The notes under the pieces are model-generated. The model was not told the origin of the DNA. It saw only the letters and a list, made by a program, of their open reading frames with translations, and ran no database searches. Made by a program: the position numbers and the translations under genes. 64,000 bases of DNA from Devosia rhodophyticola (lineage in GTDB: Bacteria; Pseudomonadota; Alphaproteobacteria; Rhizobiales; Devosiaceae). The stretch spans positions 1,054,001 to 1,118,000 of the forward strand of contig NZ_CP118247.1 of the NCBI RefSeq assembly GCF_028816475.1, given 5' to 3'. Of this stretch, positions 17,014 to 25,322 are shown piece by piece; the stretch's first letter is position 1; each line of letters starts with the position of its first letter.

Positions 17014-17481
17014 ATGAATCAAGCACCAACACCGATCCCGGAAGACCATTTCATCGAGCAGATGGGCCTGATATCGCAGGGCGAAGGCGGCACGCGCATC
17101 GCCGGCAGAATTCTGGGTTTGCTGATTGTTGAGGGGCGTGCCTTGTCGTTGCAGGAAATGGCAGGGCGACTGCAAATCAGCAAAGCCAGCGCCAGTACAA
17201 ATTCGCGAAATTTGGCGAACCGTGAAATCATCAGGATGGCGACCTCGGCATCATCGCGTCAGGACTACTACGAATTCGTGCCCGGTTCGTACACCCAGAT
17301 GGTCGCCGCGATCGGCCTGACCATGCGCCGCACCGCAGCCAAGGTTAGCGAGTCCGTTGCCCGGCTTGAGGCAGGTTCTGCCCGCGACCGCGTGCAGGAA
17401 CTTGCAGATTTCTATCAGGTGTCCGCCGAGTTTGTAGACGATTGGGCTGAGCGCCTTGCCAGCCGATCTAAATCGGTTTGA
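17014..17481 (+). CDS. GbsR/MarR-type transcriptional regulator
   Basis: This 155-residue winged-helix protein belongs to the GbsR branch of the MarR superfamily. The pattern GRILGLLIVEGRALSLQEMAGRLQISKASASTN (about residues 31-63) is the typical recognition region, followed by a helical C-terminal dimerisation part. GbsR-type proteins often control osmolyte or efflux genes. This one is a single gene, 138 bp ahead of the ArsR gene, with no obvious target beside it other than the operon downstream. Confidence 0.85.
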   Translation: MNQAPTPIPEDHFIEQMGLISQGEGGTRIAGRILGLLIVEGRALSLQEMAGRLQISKASASTNSRNLANREIIRMATSASSRQDYYEFVPGSYTQMVAAIGLTMRRTAAKVSESVARLEAGSARDRVQELADFYQVSAEFVDDWAERLASRSKSV

Positions 17482-17556
17482 CCTAAAAGTCCGGCCTGTC
17501 CGCGTCAAACTTTCACCGGTAAAACGGTTAGTCTTTTCGCTCTTGCAATGCCCCCC

Positions 17557-17586
17557 TTGACACACCCATATCCCGGCGGTTATGAA
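17557..17586 (+). promoter_or_regulatory. Sigma-70-like promoter of the ArsR operon
   Basis: TTGACA (17557-17562), an 18-base spacer and TATGAA (17581-17586). The -10 box lies inside the 19-bp palindrome at 17580-17598, which favours simple repression by the product of the first gene. Confidence 0.6.
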
Positions 17587-17598
17587 TTGAATTCATAA
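17580..17598. promoter_or_regulatory. ArsR-type operator, perfect 19-bp palindrome
   Basis: TTATGAATT-G-AATTCATAA is a perfect palindrome with 9-bp arms, 21 bp upstream of the ArsR start codon and covering the -10 box. ArsR-family operators are AT-rich dyads of this kind. Confidence 0.65.
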
Positions 17599-17619
17599 TC
17601 CACCAGTTATCGGTTTGAG

Positions 17620-17943
17620 ATGTCAGAACCTTACGAAATTCTTTTCAAGACCCTTGCCGATCCGACGCGGCGGGCTATTTTTGAACGGCTTTGCCGCGAG
17701 GGGGATTTGACGGTTGGCGGGCTAACGGCGCAGGCGGGGGTTTCCCAGCCGGCTATTTCAAAACATCTCAAGGTGCTCAAGGAGGCAGGCCTGGTGCTGG
17801 ATCGGCATGAGGGGCGGCAAACGCATTATAGCGCCCAGCTTGAAAGGCTCGCTCCGCTGAACGATTGGACACGAGAAATGACCGGGTTCTGGGAAAATCG
17901 GATCAACCGGCTCGAAGATCTGCTCAAAAGGATGGACCAATGA
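17620..17943 (+). CDS. ArsR/SmtB-family transcriptional regulator
   Basis: This 107-residue winged-helix repressor has the family opening LFKTLADPTRRAIFERLCREGDLTV and the recognition helix GVSQPAISKHLKVLKEAGLV (about residues 41-60). No metal-binding cysteines are present, so it is not a metal sensor of the classic kind. It overlaps the AHSA1-domain gene by four bases. This ArsR-AHSA1 pairing is common in bacteria. Control by its own operator at 17580-17598 is likely. Confidence 0.93.
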   Translation: MSEPYEILFKTLADPTRRAIFERLCREGDLTVGGLTAQAGVSQPAISKHLKVLKEAGLVLDRHEGRQTHYSAQLERLAPLNDWTREMTGFWENRINRLEDLLKRMDQ

Positions 17944-18350
17944 CTGACCAAACGACCACGACGCGCTCCGTTGTCATTGAACGCGAGATCGCTTGTCCGC
18001 CAGAAAAACTATGGCGTGCACTGACGCAACCGCTCCTGATTTCCGAATGGCTCATGAGCAATGACTTTCAGCCAGATGTGGGGCATCGGTTCAAATTCTC
18101 AGCAGATTGGGGGTCTGTCGATTGTGCGGTGACTGAAGTCGAACCGCAAAAAAAGCTGGCTTACAAATGGGACGCGATGGGGCTTGAAAGCACCGTCACC
18201 TGGACGTTGACGGCGACCATTGAGGGCACCCACTTGCGAATGGAGCAGGCAGGTTTCCGTGCCGACCAGAACCAAGCTTACAACGGTGCCAAATTCGGAT
18301 GGCAGCAATTCTTCGGGAAGCTCGAGGAGGTGCTCGCAAAGCTGGACTAA
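17940..18350 (+). CDS. SRPBCC/AHSA1 domain protein
   Basis: This 136-residue protein is a START-like (SRPBCC, AHSA1-type) hydrophobic-pocket protein: VVIEREIACPPEKLWRALTQPLLISEWLM at the start and GWQQFFGKLEEVLAKL at the end. The ATG at 17940 overlaps the ArsR stop (ATGA), which settles the start. Such partners of ArsR regulators probably bind a small ligand; the exact role is unknown. Confidence 0.9.
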   Translation: MTDQTTTTRSVVIEREIACPPEKLWRALTQPLLISEWLMSNDFQPDVGHRFKFSADWGSVDCAVTEVEPQKKLAYKWDAMGLESTVTWTLTATIEGTHLRMEQAGFRADQNQAYNGAKFGWQQFFGKLEEVLAKLD

Positions 18351-18385
18351 AAGTCCGGTTGGGCACGTGAAAACAGGAGGTCCAA

Positions 18386-18625
18386 ATGAACTTGAGCTTA
18401 AGTATCCGAAAGGTCCACCGCTGGCTGTCCATTATTTTTACGACGACCGTTATCGCCAATTTTGCGGTTATGGCAGTTGGAACGCCGCCTTCGTGGGTAG
18501 TCTATTCACCGCTGCCGCCGCTCTTTTTGATGTTGTTCAGCGGCCTCCACATGTTCTTCTTGCCCTACATCAACGAATGGCGCGGTCGACCTGGCAAGGG
18601 CCCAACGACGCGCCATCACACTTGA
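18386..18625 (+). CDS. Small two-TM membrane protein
   Basis: This 79-residue protein has two hydrophobic segments (about residues 15-33 and 43-63) and a charged C-terminus (NEWRGRPGKGP). The start follows an AGGAGG site (18376-18381), spaced four bases from the ATG. It is 35 bp downstream of the AHSA1 gene and likely part of the same operon. Function not recognised. Confidence 0.7.
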   Translation: MNLSLSIRKVHRWLSIIFTTTVIANFAVMAVGTPPSWVVYSPLPPLFLMLFSGLHMFFLPYINEWRGRPGKGPTTRHHT

Positions 18626-18656
18626 AACACGATCAGAATACGAGGGCACTGACCCC

Positions 18657-19030
18657 ATGACAGCAACCGAACAAATAGACCAATATATCAACAATCTGGA
18701 AGACTGGCGCGGCAAGATGCTGGCTACTGTTCGCAAGGTCATATTGGAAACTGATCCAGACATTACCGAGGAGTGGAAATGGATGGGTAGCCCAGTCTGG
18801 GCGCGCTTTGGCAATCTGGTGGTTGGCAACGCGCATAGGGACAAGGTGAAGCTGACCTCGCCCAGGGGGCCGCCCTGCCCGACCCAAACACGATCTTCAA
18901 TAATGGATTTGGCGGCAAGGTCTGGCGATCCATTGATATTTTCGAAGGCGACAAGGTCAACGAGCCTGCGCTCCAGAACCTTGTCCGCGCCGCCATTGCG
19001 CATAATCAGGCCAAATCAAAGAAGAAATAG
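18657..19030 (+). pseudogene. DUF1801 family protein, frameshifted
   Basis: The frame from ATG 18657 gives a good DUF1801 (YdhG-like) N-terminal part: WRGKMLATVRKVILETDPDITEEWKW, then SPVWARFGNLVVGNAHRDKVKL. It then loses homology. The expected continuation (AQGAALPDPNTIFNNG... VRAAIAHNQAKSKKK, stop TAG at 19028-19030) is in the next frame. A single missing T in the codon TTC at 18857-18859 explains the switch. If corrected, the protein is about 124 residues, as usual for the family. Function unknown. Confidence 0.75.
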
Positions 19031-19169
19031 CACGCGAAATGATCCTACATTGGCGGTGCACAGGCGGGGTGTCTTGTCGCGCCCAATATCAAGTTGTGAG
19101 TATGCCACACCGGTGTTATGCGCTTGGGGCAAATGATCCGGCGAACCGGGCCGGCAGTGAGGAAAGTTT

Positions 19170-20267
19170 ATGGACAAGATTGGTATTGGCATTGTCGGAT
19201 TGGGCAATATTTCGGCGGCTTACCTGAAAGCCAGTAAGGAATTCCCGGTCCTCGACATTCGCGGCGTTGCCGATATGAACCCTGATGCAGCCAGGGCGCG
19301 CGCCGATGAGTTTGGCCTTAATGCGGTTGGGCTGGACGCGCTGTTTGTCGACCCTTCGATTGATATCATTCTTAACCTGACCATCCCCAAAGCCCACGTT
19401 GAGGTTGGCCTGCGCGCCATTGATGCGGGCAAGCATGTCTATTCGGAAAAGCCATTGGGGATCGTCTTTTCCGAAGCGCAAAAACTGGCCGCAGCGGCCA
19501 AAGCAAAGGGGCTGCGGGTAGGCTCGGCGCCTGACACGTTCTTAGGCGGCGCGCATCAAACCGCGCGGCGACTTGTCGATGAAGGCGGTTTGGGTCAAAT
19601 GATTGGCGGCTCAGCCTATTTCATGTGCCCGGGCCACGAGCGTTGGCACCCTAACCCGGCGTTCTATTATGAGATCGGCGGCGGGCCAATGCTCGATATG
19701 GGCCCCTATTATATTACCGATCTGGTCAATCTTTTGGGACCGGTGGCCAAGGTTATTGGCATTGGCACCATGACGCGCTCGACCCGCACGATTACCGCCA
19801 GTGAGCGGGCCGGCGAGGTCATTCCTGTTGACGTGCCCACCCATGTGTCGGGCACGCTGATTTTCGAGAACGGCGCGGTCGTGCAGGTGACGATGAGTTT
19901 TGATGTGGCGGGCCACAAGCATGTGCCGATTGAAATCTATGGCACAGAGGGATCGCTCATTGTCCCCGACCCCAACAATTTTGGCGGGCAGATCGAAATG
20001 CTGAGCAAGGGCGGCGAGTGGGCCAATGTCGATACGGACATGCCCTACGCCGATGGCAATTATCGCTCGATCGGACTGGCCGACATGGCCCATGCCATTT
20101 TGAGCGACCGGCCCCATCGGGCCAGCGGCGATCTTGCCCTTCATGTGCTTGAGGTCATGGAGGCCTTTGAAACCTCATCACGTTCGGGTGCCGTGGTCGA
20201 CATCACCACACCAGTCGTTCGCCCTGCCCCGCTATCGAAAAACATCACCAACGGGCGCCTCGACTAA
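19170..20267 (+). CDS. Gfo/Idh/MocA family NAD(P)-dependent oxidoreductase
   Basis: This 365-residue dehydrogenase has an N-terminal Rossmann fold (IGIVGLGNIS at residues 5-14), the family signature YSEKPLG (Lys of the catalytic site, about residue 96) and a C-terminal alpha/beta domain with FYYEIGGGPMLDMGPYYI. Such enzymes oxidise or reduce sugars, inositols or amino-sugar derivatives. A GAGGAAAG site precedes the ATG. It faces the GntR gene of the sugar ABC operon (11-bp gap), so a role in the same catabolic pathway is likely but not proven. Specific substrate not recognised. Confidence 0.92.
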   Translation: MDKIGIGIVGLGNISAAYLKASKEFPVLDIRGVADMNPDAARARADEFGLNAVGLDALFVDPSIDIILNLTIPKAHVEVGLRAIDAGKHVYSEKPLGIVFSEAQKLAAAAKAKGLRVGSAPDTFLGGAHQTARRLVDEGGLGQMIGGSAYFMCPGHERWHPNPAFYYEIGGGPMLDMGPYYITDLVNLLGPVAKVIGIGTMTRSTRTITASERAGEVIPVDVPTHVSGTLIFENGAVVQVTMSFDVAGHKHVPIEIYGTEGSLIVPDPNNFGGQIEMLSKGGEWANVDTDMPYADGNYRSIGLADMAHAILSDRPHRASGDLALHVLEVMEAFETSSRSGAVVDITTPVVRPAPLSKNITNGRLD

Positions 20268-20278
20268 GGCGACAGCAA

Positions 20279-21037
20279 TCAGCGGTTTGGGGCACTGTCC
20301 CCAACAAAATACTGCGGCGTACGTGAGCGGATCAGATCCAGTTCGTGCATGACTGAAGTCAAATGGCTGGCAATGCTCTTGTCAGCGCCATCGACATCAT
20401 GGGCCAGCATTTTTTCAAGAATATCTTCATGCTCGGCCACCAGGTCGAGCATGTGCTGCTGGCTCAAGAGCGAAAGGCGGCGCACACGGTCCATGTGAAA
20501 CTTGGCTTCACGCACCTCGTCCCAGATCGACTCAAACCCTGCGGCTCTGCCAATCAGGGCATGGAACTGATCATCTGAATCAAGAAACCCCTGATCATCA
20601 TTGAGCGTGGCGTAAGTCTTTTGCAGGGCTATTTCGCGGTTCATCAGCGCCGCAATCTCCGAGGTCAGCTTTTCGGCTGCCAAGCGAACCAATGGTCGTT
20701 CCAGCGCTTCGCGGATAAAGCGGGATTTTGCGATCAACTCCTCGCTCAGCGGCGAAACGCGAGTGCCGCGCTGGGGCAGGATGTCGACAAGTCCGCGACG
20801 GGCCAATCGCGCAAGCGCCTCACGCACCGGGGTGCGACTGACACCGAACTCGGTTGCCAGGCGCGCCTCAGACAATTCCTGAAATGGTTCAAGTTCCATG
20901 TCCAGAATGCGCTGCATCAGATGATCATATACCTGCGAGGCAATCGATCCACCGGCGCGCTGAAACAGATAGGTTTCATCGCCGCTGCGCGCGTCGGCAC
21001 TGTCGTCCGCAGATCTGGGAATGTCTTTGCTTTTCAT
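20279..21037 (-). CDS. GntR-family regulator, FCD (FadR) subfamily
   Basis: This 252-residue regulator has a winged helix with LATEFGVSRTPVREALARLARRGLV (about residues 64-88) and an FCD helical domain whose metal/ligand residues appear as DDQFHAL, EHEDIL and HLTSVMH. It is the last gene of the leftward sugar ABC operon; its ATG overlaps the permease stop (21034-21037). Members often sense sugar acids, which agrees with the enolase-superfamily dehydratase gene in the operon. Confidence 0.93.
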   Translation of the reverse strand: MKSKDIPRSADDSADARSGDETYLFQRAGGSIASQVYDHLMQRILDMELEPFQELSEARLATEFGVSRTPVREALARLARRGLVDILPQRGTRVSPLSEELIAKSRFIREALERPLVRLAAEKLTSEIAALMNREIALQKTYATLNDDQGFLDSDDQFHALIGRAAGFESIWDEVREAKFHMDRVRRLSLLSQQHMLDLVAEHEDILEKMLAHDVDGADKSIASHLTSVMHELDLIRSRTPQYFVGDSAPNR

Positions 21038-21921
21038 TTTGAACCGAGTTGCAAACCGGCCATGAAATATCTCCGCAGAACGATGAACATGAGAACGGTT
21101 GGGATACTCGAAATCAGCGTGGCTGTTATCACCACATTTGGGCCCGTCGTGGAATAGGTTCCCTGTAACGATTGCAGCGCCACCATGATCGAGCGCACTT
21201 CAATGCCATTGGCCAGGATGGATGAGAACAGCAAGTCGTTCCAGATAAAGGTGAATTGCAACAAAAACAATGCAATCAACGGTCCGGTCGCATTGGGGAT
21301 GATCATTGAGATGAACACCCGCCATTCACTGGCGCCTTCAATGCGGGCCGCTTCATCGACTTCGTGGGTGATACCCGAAAATGAATTGCGCAGCACCAGC
21401 AGTGGAAACGGGATGCAAATCGCCACATAGATCAGCAACATGCCCAGCCAGGAATTGACCAGTCCCAACCGCTGATAGCCGAACAGCAGCGGCACCAGAT
21501 ACATCTGAAATGGAAATAGCGTGCCGGTGAAAATCAGCATGAACCAGCCATTGGCGCCGATCAGCTTGAGCCGGGTCATGCCGTAAGCAGCGGCTGCGGC
21601 AAACGCCACGGCCAAGGCGGCCCCAATACCGGCGTAGGTCAGGGAATTGATCGCGGCCTCACCAAGGTTGGCCAAGGTCCACGCCTGAACCACATTATCA
21701 ACGATCGGTGCCAACGAATTGGGCAGATCCAGAACCCCGCTGGTTGCGTACTCCTCGGTTGTCTTGAAGATCGTGACAAACAAATAATAGAATGGGGTCA
21801 GATAAGCGACGGTCAAGGCGATGATGGGCACAACCAACCAGCGCCCACCGCTCTTTTGGGCGCGTCGTTCTTTTTCAATCAACGCGTTGATAAAGTTCTG
21901 GTCGGTAATGTCTACTGCCAT
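21034..21921 (-). CDS. Carbohydrate ABC transporter permease (MalG type)
   Basis: This 295-residue permease has six hydrophobic segments, a MalG-like ending (RRYFMAGLQLGS), and the EAA loop EVDEAARIEGASEWRVF. It is separated from the MalF-type gene by nine bases and overlaps the GntR start by four. Together they form the membrane channel of a CUT1 sugar importer. Confidence 0.93.
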   Translation of the reverse strand: MAVDITDQNFINALIEKERRAQKSGGRWLVVPIIALTVAYLTPFYYLFVTIFKTTEEYATSGVLDLPNSLAPIVDNVVQAWTLANLGEAAINSLTYAGIGAALAVAFAAAAAYGMTRLKLIGANGWFMLIFTGTLFPFQMYLVPLLFGYQRLGLVNSWLGMLLIYVAICIPFPLLVLRNSFSGITHEVDEAARIEGASEWRVFISMIIPNATGPLIALFLLQFTFIWNDLLFSSILANGIEVRSIMVALQSLQGTYSTTGPNVVITATLISSIPTVLMFIVLRRYFMAGLQLGSK

Positions 21922-21930
21922 GACCGGCTC

Positions 21931-22875
21931 CTATCTGATGCTTTTTTCGACGCGCGACTGCACCACAGCCAGGGCGGCACTCACCGTGATCACCATGCCG
22001 CCGAGCACTACCGCGACCGCCGAACCATAGGCCCAGGCGCCGTTGGAGAAGGATTCGTAATACATGTAGACCGCCAGCGATAAGGTGCGCTTGCCGGGAT
22101 AGCTGCTGGCCATGACCCACAACAGATCAAAAGTGGTAAAGCCTGCGGCGACATTCAAAATTGTCACCACCAGTACCGTGGGCATCAGCAACGGCCAGAT
22201 AATGTGCCGGAAAATCTGCCATTGAGAGGCGCCATCAACCCGGGCTGCCTCAAGTGGATCGCGCGGAATCGCCGCCAACCCCAGCAGCAGCAGCACCATG
22301 GTGATGCCGACGGTTTGCCAGACAAAGGTGAAGATGATCGAAAGCGTTACGGTTTCGGGAACGAAAATCCAGCCGAAATCGAACTCGCTGCCCGTTAGCC
22401 CCGAAACCGCCGAATTGATCACACCGTGGGGGGCGTAGACATAATACCAGATGGCACCGACCGCCGTGGGCGCCAGCACCTTGGGCAGAAAATAAAGACT
22501 TTTGAACGTTTCCTGAAACGGGATATTGCGCAGCAAAAGTGCCAGCCCCAACCCCAGAGCCAGGGGAAAAATGATCGCGCCCACCACCCATAGGGCGGTA
22601 TTGCCCAACGCTTCGGAAAAATAGGGAACAACGAACAGGCGTTGATAGTTGGCGAACCCGGCGAACTGATCAAGACCGGTAAACTTGCGCCATTTGGTAA
22701 AGCTCAAAATGACGTTGAAAACCACCGGCGTCAGCAGAAAGATTGTGACCATGATCACGGCGGGGGCAATGAAAATCCAGGCGACGCGCGTCTGTTGCCA
22801 GGCAGAACTCCGCTCGCGAGCCTGCGCCATCCGCATCACTTCGGGGCTGAGCATCTGGGTAGCATTGGAGGCCAT
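21931..22875 (-). CDS. Carbohydrate ABC transporter permease (MalF type)
   Basis: This 314-residue permease has six hydrophobic segments and the EAA motif PLEAARVDGASQWQIF. The ATG at 22875 is chosen because the upstream frame extension would run through the hairpin and into the binding-protein gene (stop at 22938). Pairs with the MalG-type protein downstream. Confidence 0.92.
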   Translation of the reverse strand: MASNATQMLSPEVMRMAQARERSSAWQQTRVAWIFIAPAVIMVTIFLLTPVVFNVILSFTKWRKFTGLDQFAGFANYQRLFVVPYFSEALGNTALWVVGAIIFPLALGLGLALLLRNIPFQETFKSLYFLPKVLAPTAVGAIWYYVYAPHGVINSAVSGLTGSEFDFGWIFVPETVTLSIIFTFVWQTVGITMVLLLLGLAAIPRDPLEAARVDGASQWQIFRHIIWPLLMPTVLVVTILNVAAGFTTFDLLWVMASSYPGKRTLSLAVYMYYESFSNGAWAYGSAVAVVLGGMVITVSAALAVVQSRVEKSIR

Positions 22876-22897
22876 GATCGCATTCCCATTATTGGTC

Positions 22898-22927
22898 GCG
22901 CGGCTGCCCGATTCGGGGCAGCCGCGC
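22898..22927. repeat. Strong hairpin between binding-protein and permease genes
   Basis: GCGCGGCTGCCC (22898-22909), a 6-base loop and GGGCAGCCGCGC (22916-22927) form a perfect 12-bp stem between the SBP stop and the permease start. No T-run follows in the direction of transcription. It is probably a 3'-end-protecting or partial-attenuation hairpin, like the malE-malF intergenic palindrome of E. coli. Confidence 0.6.
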
Positions 22928-22937
22928 AGTGCAAAGG

Positions 22938-24176
22938 CTAGAGATTGGCCCAATAGTCGGCATTGATAGCCTGCATTTCGGCCATGGATTTTTGAGCCTG
23001 ATCAGGGGTCGGGTTGAACATGAATGCCCCCATGGACGCCACGAGATCACCCTGGATCTGGGACGGCACGGCTTCCCACCAACGAACCAGTGCCCGTGGA
23101 TTGGCAGAAGCGACCATTTCCTTGTTGGCTTCGATGGTGGCGTTGGGTGCAGGCGCCTTGAGGTTACCGTTATAGACCTGGATCTCGGTGCCAAGGTCGG
23201 TTGATGCTTGTTCACCCATCATGGACTGCACGGCCTTGCCCAGATCGGCGTTAGCCGACAGCGCCTGGGCCGAAACAACGATAGGCGATGCTTCAACGAT
23301 AACCGACTGTTCGACGTCGGGTGAAAGCGCGGGCATCAGGAAGGTCTTGAAATCGACGCCTGGCTCCATGCCTGCTGCGGCGAACGTGCCTGAATGCCAG
23401 TCACCGACCAGGAACATGGCCGCTGAACTGTCCACGAAGAATTTCTGATCGTCCTGTTCACGCGGGTCGGTAAAGTAGCCCTTGTCATACATTTCGCCCC
23501 AGACCTTGAAGGCGTTCTGAACGGTTGCCCCGTCATAGGGCACTGTGCCATCGGTCAGCCCGACAAAGTCGTCGGGGCTAGTCCCTAACACGAGTTGGCT
23601 GAACCAGATGAACGGCATCCACCCGCCGGTAGTCGGCGCATTGATCGGGGTGTAACCGGCAGCCTTCAGCTTGTCGCAGGCGGCGATAAATTCATCCCAC
23701 GTTGTGGGCGGCGCGGCGATCCCGGCTTCCTCAAACGCCTTGGTATTGTAGAACACAACCCAGTTGGCCACATTGAGCAGGACGCCATAGGGCTTGCCAT
23801 CGACGCTGACCAGTTCGCGCTGGGCCGCCGAAAAATCACCATCTGCGATGGCCTGGTCCCAATAGGGGGACAAGTCCGCCGCAACGCCGGTGGCGACAAG
23901 GTCACTAAGCTGGTTACCGTTCCACCAGGTAAAGAAGGCCGGCACATTGTTGCTGGCAATCGAAGTTTGCATAAAGGCCTGATATTTGTCGGTCGGGGTC
24001 AGGTCCTGCACATTAATCGTCGTCCCGGCCGCCGCCCCTGCGGCATCGGTCACCGCAGCAATGCCCGGGTGCCATTCGGCCTTGTCGGAATAGAGTTTTA
24101 GCTCCTGTGCCTGAACACTCCCCGCCGTCAGAAACGCGGTCAGTGTCAGCCCAGACAGTATCTTGGATAGTGACAT
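22938..24176 (-). CDS. Carbohydrate ABC transporter substrate-binding protein, family 1 (CUT1)
   Basis: This 412-residue periplasmic sugar-binding protein has a signal peptide (ILSGLTLTAFLTAGSVQAQ) and typical features: PAFFTWWNGNQLSDL, PTTWDEFIAACDKLKAAGYTPI and FLVGDWHSGTFAAAG. The ATG at 24176 follows a GGGAGAG site and directly precedes the signal peptide; the frame extension to 24260 would overlap the ATPase gene. The ligand is unknown, but an oligosaccharide or sugar acid is likely given the neighbours. Confidence 0.92.
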   Translation of the reverse strand: MSLSKILSGLTLTAFLTAGSVQAQELKLYSDKAEWHPGIAAVTDAAGAAAGTTINVQDLTPTDKYQAFMQTSIASNNVPAFFTWWNGNQLSDLVATGVAADLSPYWDQAIADGDFSAAQRELVSVDGKPYGVLLNVANWVVFYNTKAFEEAGIAAPPTTWDEFIAACDKLKAAGYTPINAPTTGGWMPFIWFSQLVLGTSPDDFVGLTDGTVPYDGATVQNAFKVWGEMYDKGYFTDPREQDDQKFFVDSSAAMFLVGDWHSGTFAAAGMEPGVDFKTFLMPALSPDVEQSVIVEASPIVVSAQALSANADLGKAVQSMMGEQASTDLGTEIQVYNGNLKAPAPNATIEANKEMVASANPRALVRWWEAVPSQIQGDLVASMGAFMFNPTPDQAQKSMAEMQAINADYWANL

Positions 24177-24213
24177 GGTACTTCTCTCCCTTTGACAGTT
24201 TTCAGGACCGGCC

Positions 24214-25311
24214 TCACCTGAGAACCGTGTCCTGCGTTTGCTTGTCGAAAACGTGCACACGCGATCCGTCGATGCGAAAATTCAATGTTTCATCTGGATC
24301 TACGGCTCGCGGGTGCTGCATGCGTGCCACGATCTCGGTGTCGCCGAGATGGGCAAACAGCAGACTTTCATTGCCAAGCATTTCGGCAAAATTGACTTTT
24401 GCGGCAAAGTCGGCCCCCAGGGTCGGCCGCGAGCCATGCCCCTCGGGGACAATGTCTTCGGGGCGCACCCCCAAAACAACGGGCGTGCCCTCAGGTGGCA
24501 GATCAAAGCGATCTGGTGGAACAGCAACATCAATGCCCCCTGCCCTGATCAAGGGTCCATTGGCGTCGGAACCTACCGTTGCATCCAGCAAGTTCATCGA
24601 CGGTGCGCCGATGAACCCGGCAACAAACTGGTTACGTGGGCGCTCGAACACGTCCAGAGGCGAGCCGATCTGGGCGACCCGTCCATCCTGCAATACGACG
24701 ATTTTGTCTGCCAATGTCATGGCTTCGACCTGATCGTGGGTCACAAATATGACCGTCGCCTTGAGTTCGCGCTGCAGGCGCTTGATTTCGATACGGGTCT
24801 GGTTGCGCAGTTTGGCGTCCAGATTGCTCAAAGGCTCGTCAAACAGGAAGACTTCAGGATCGCGCACCATGGCGCGGCCAATGGCGACGCGCTGACGCTG
24901 ACCTCCCGAGAGTTGAGAGGGACGCCGATCCATATAGGGATCAAGGCCCAGCATGGCAGCGGCTTCATCGCGACGCCTGTCGATTTCGCCAGCATTGACA
25001 CCGCTGATCTTGAGGCCAAACCCCAGATTGTCGGAAACGCTCATATGCGGATAGAGGGCGTACGACTGAAATACCATGGCAATGCCACGGTCGCGCGACG
25101 GCAGATCATTGACCAGCTTGTCGTCGATCCTGAGTTCACCATGAGATATGGTTTCAAGTCCGGCGATCATGCGCAGCAATGTTGATTTGCCGCAGCCGGA
25201 TGGGCCCACCAGCACCACAAAGCTGCCGTCCTCGACGTCAATATCGACGCCTTTTATGGCGACGAATTCGCCATAGATCTTGATGATATTTCGCATGGTC
25301 ACAGTGGCCAC
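24214..25311 (-). CDS. ABC transporter ATP-binding protein (UgpC/MsmK type)
   Basis: This 365-residue ATPase has Walker A GPSGCGKST, signature LSGGQRQR, Walker B VFLFDEPLSNLDA and the C-terminal MalK-like regulatory domain (LGVRPEDI, VHVFDKQT). Such ATPases energise CUT1 sugar importers. It lies 11 bp downstream of the enolase-superfamily gene and 37 bp ahead of the binding-protein gene. Confidence 0.94.
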   Translation of the reverse strand: MATVTMRNIIKIYGEFVAIKGVDIDVEDGSFVVLVGPSGCGKSTLLRMIAGLETISHGELRIDDKLVNDLPSRDRGIAMVFQSYALYPHMSVSDNLGFGLKISGVNAGEIDRRRDEAAAMLGLDPYMDRRPSQLSGGQRQRVAIGRAMVRDPEVFLFDEPLSNLDAKLRNQTRIEIKRLQRELKATVIFVTHDQVEAMTLADKIVVLQDGRVAQIGSPLDVFERPRNQFVAGFIGAPSMNLLDATVGSDANGPLIRAGGIDVAVPPDRFDLPPEGTPVVLGVRPEDIVPEGHGSRPTLGADFAAKVNFAEMLGNESLLFAHLGDTEIVARMQHPRAVDPDETLNFRIDGSRVHVFDKQTQDTVLR

Positions 25312-25322
25312 CCGCGGTCCTC

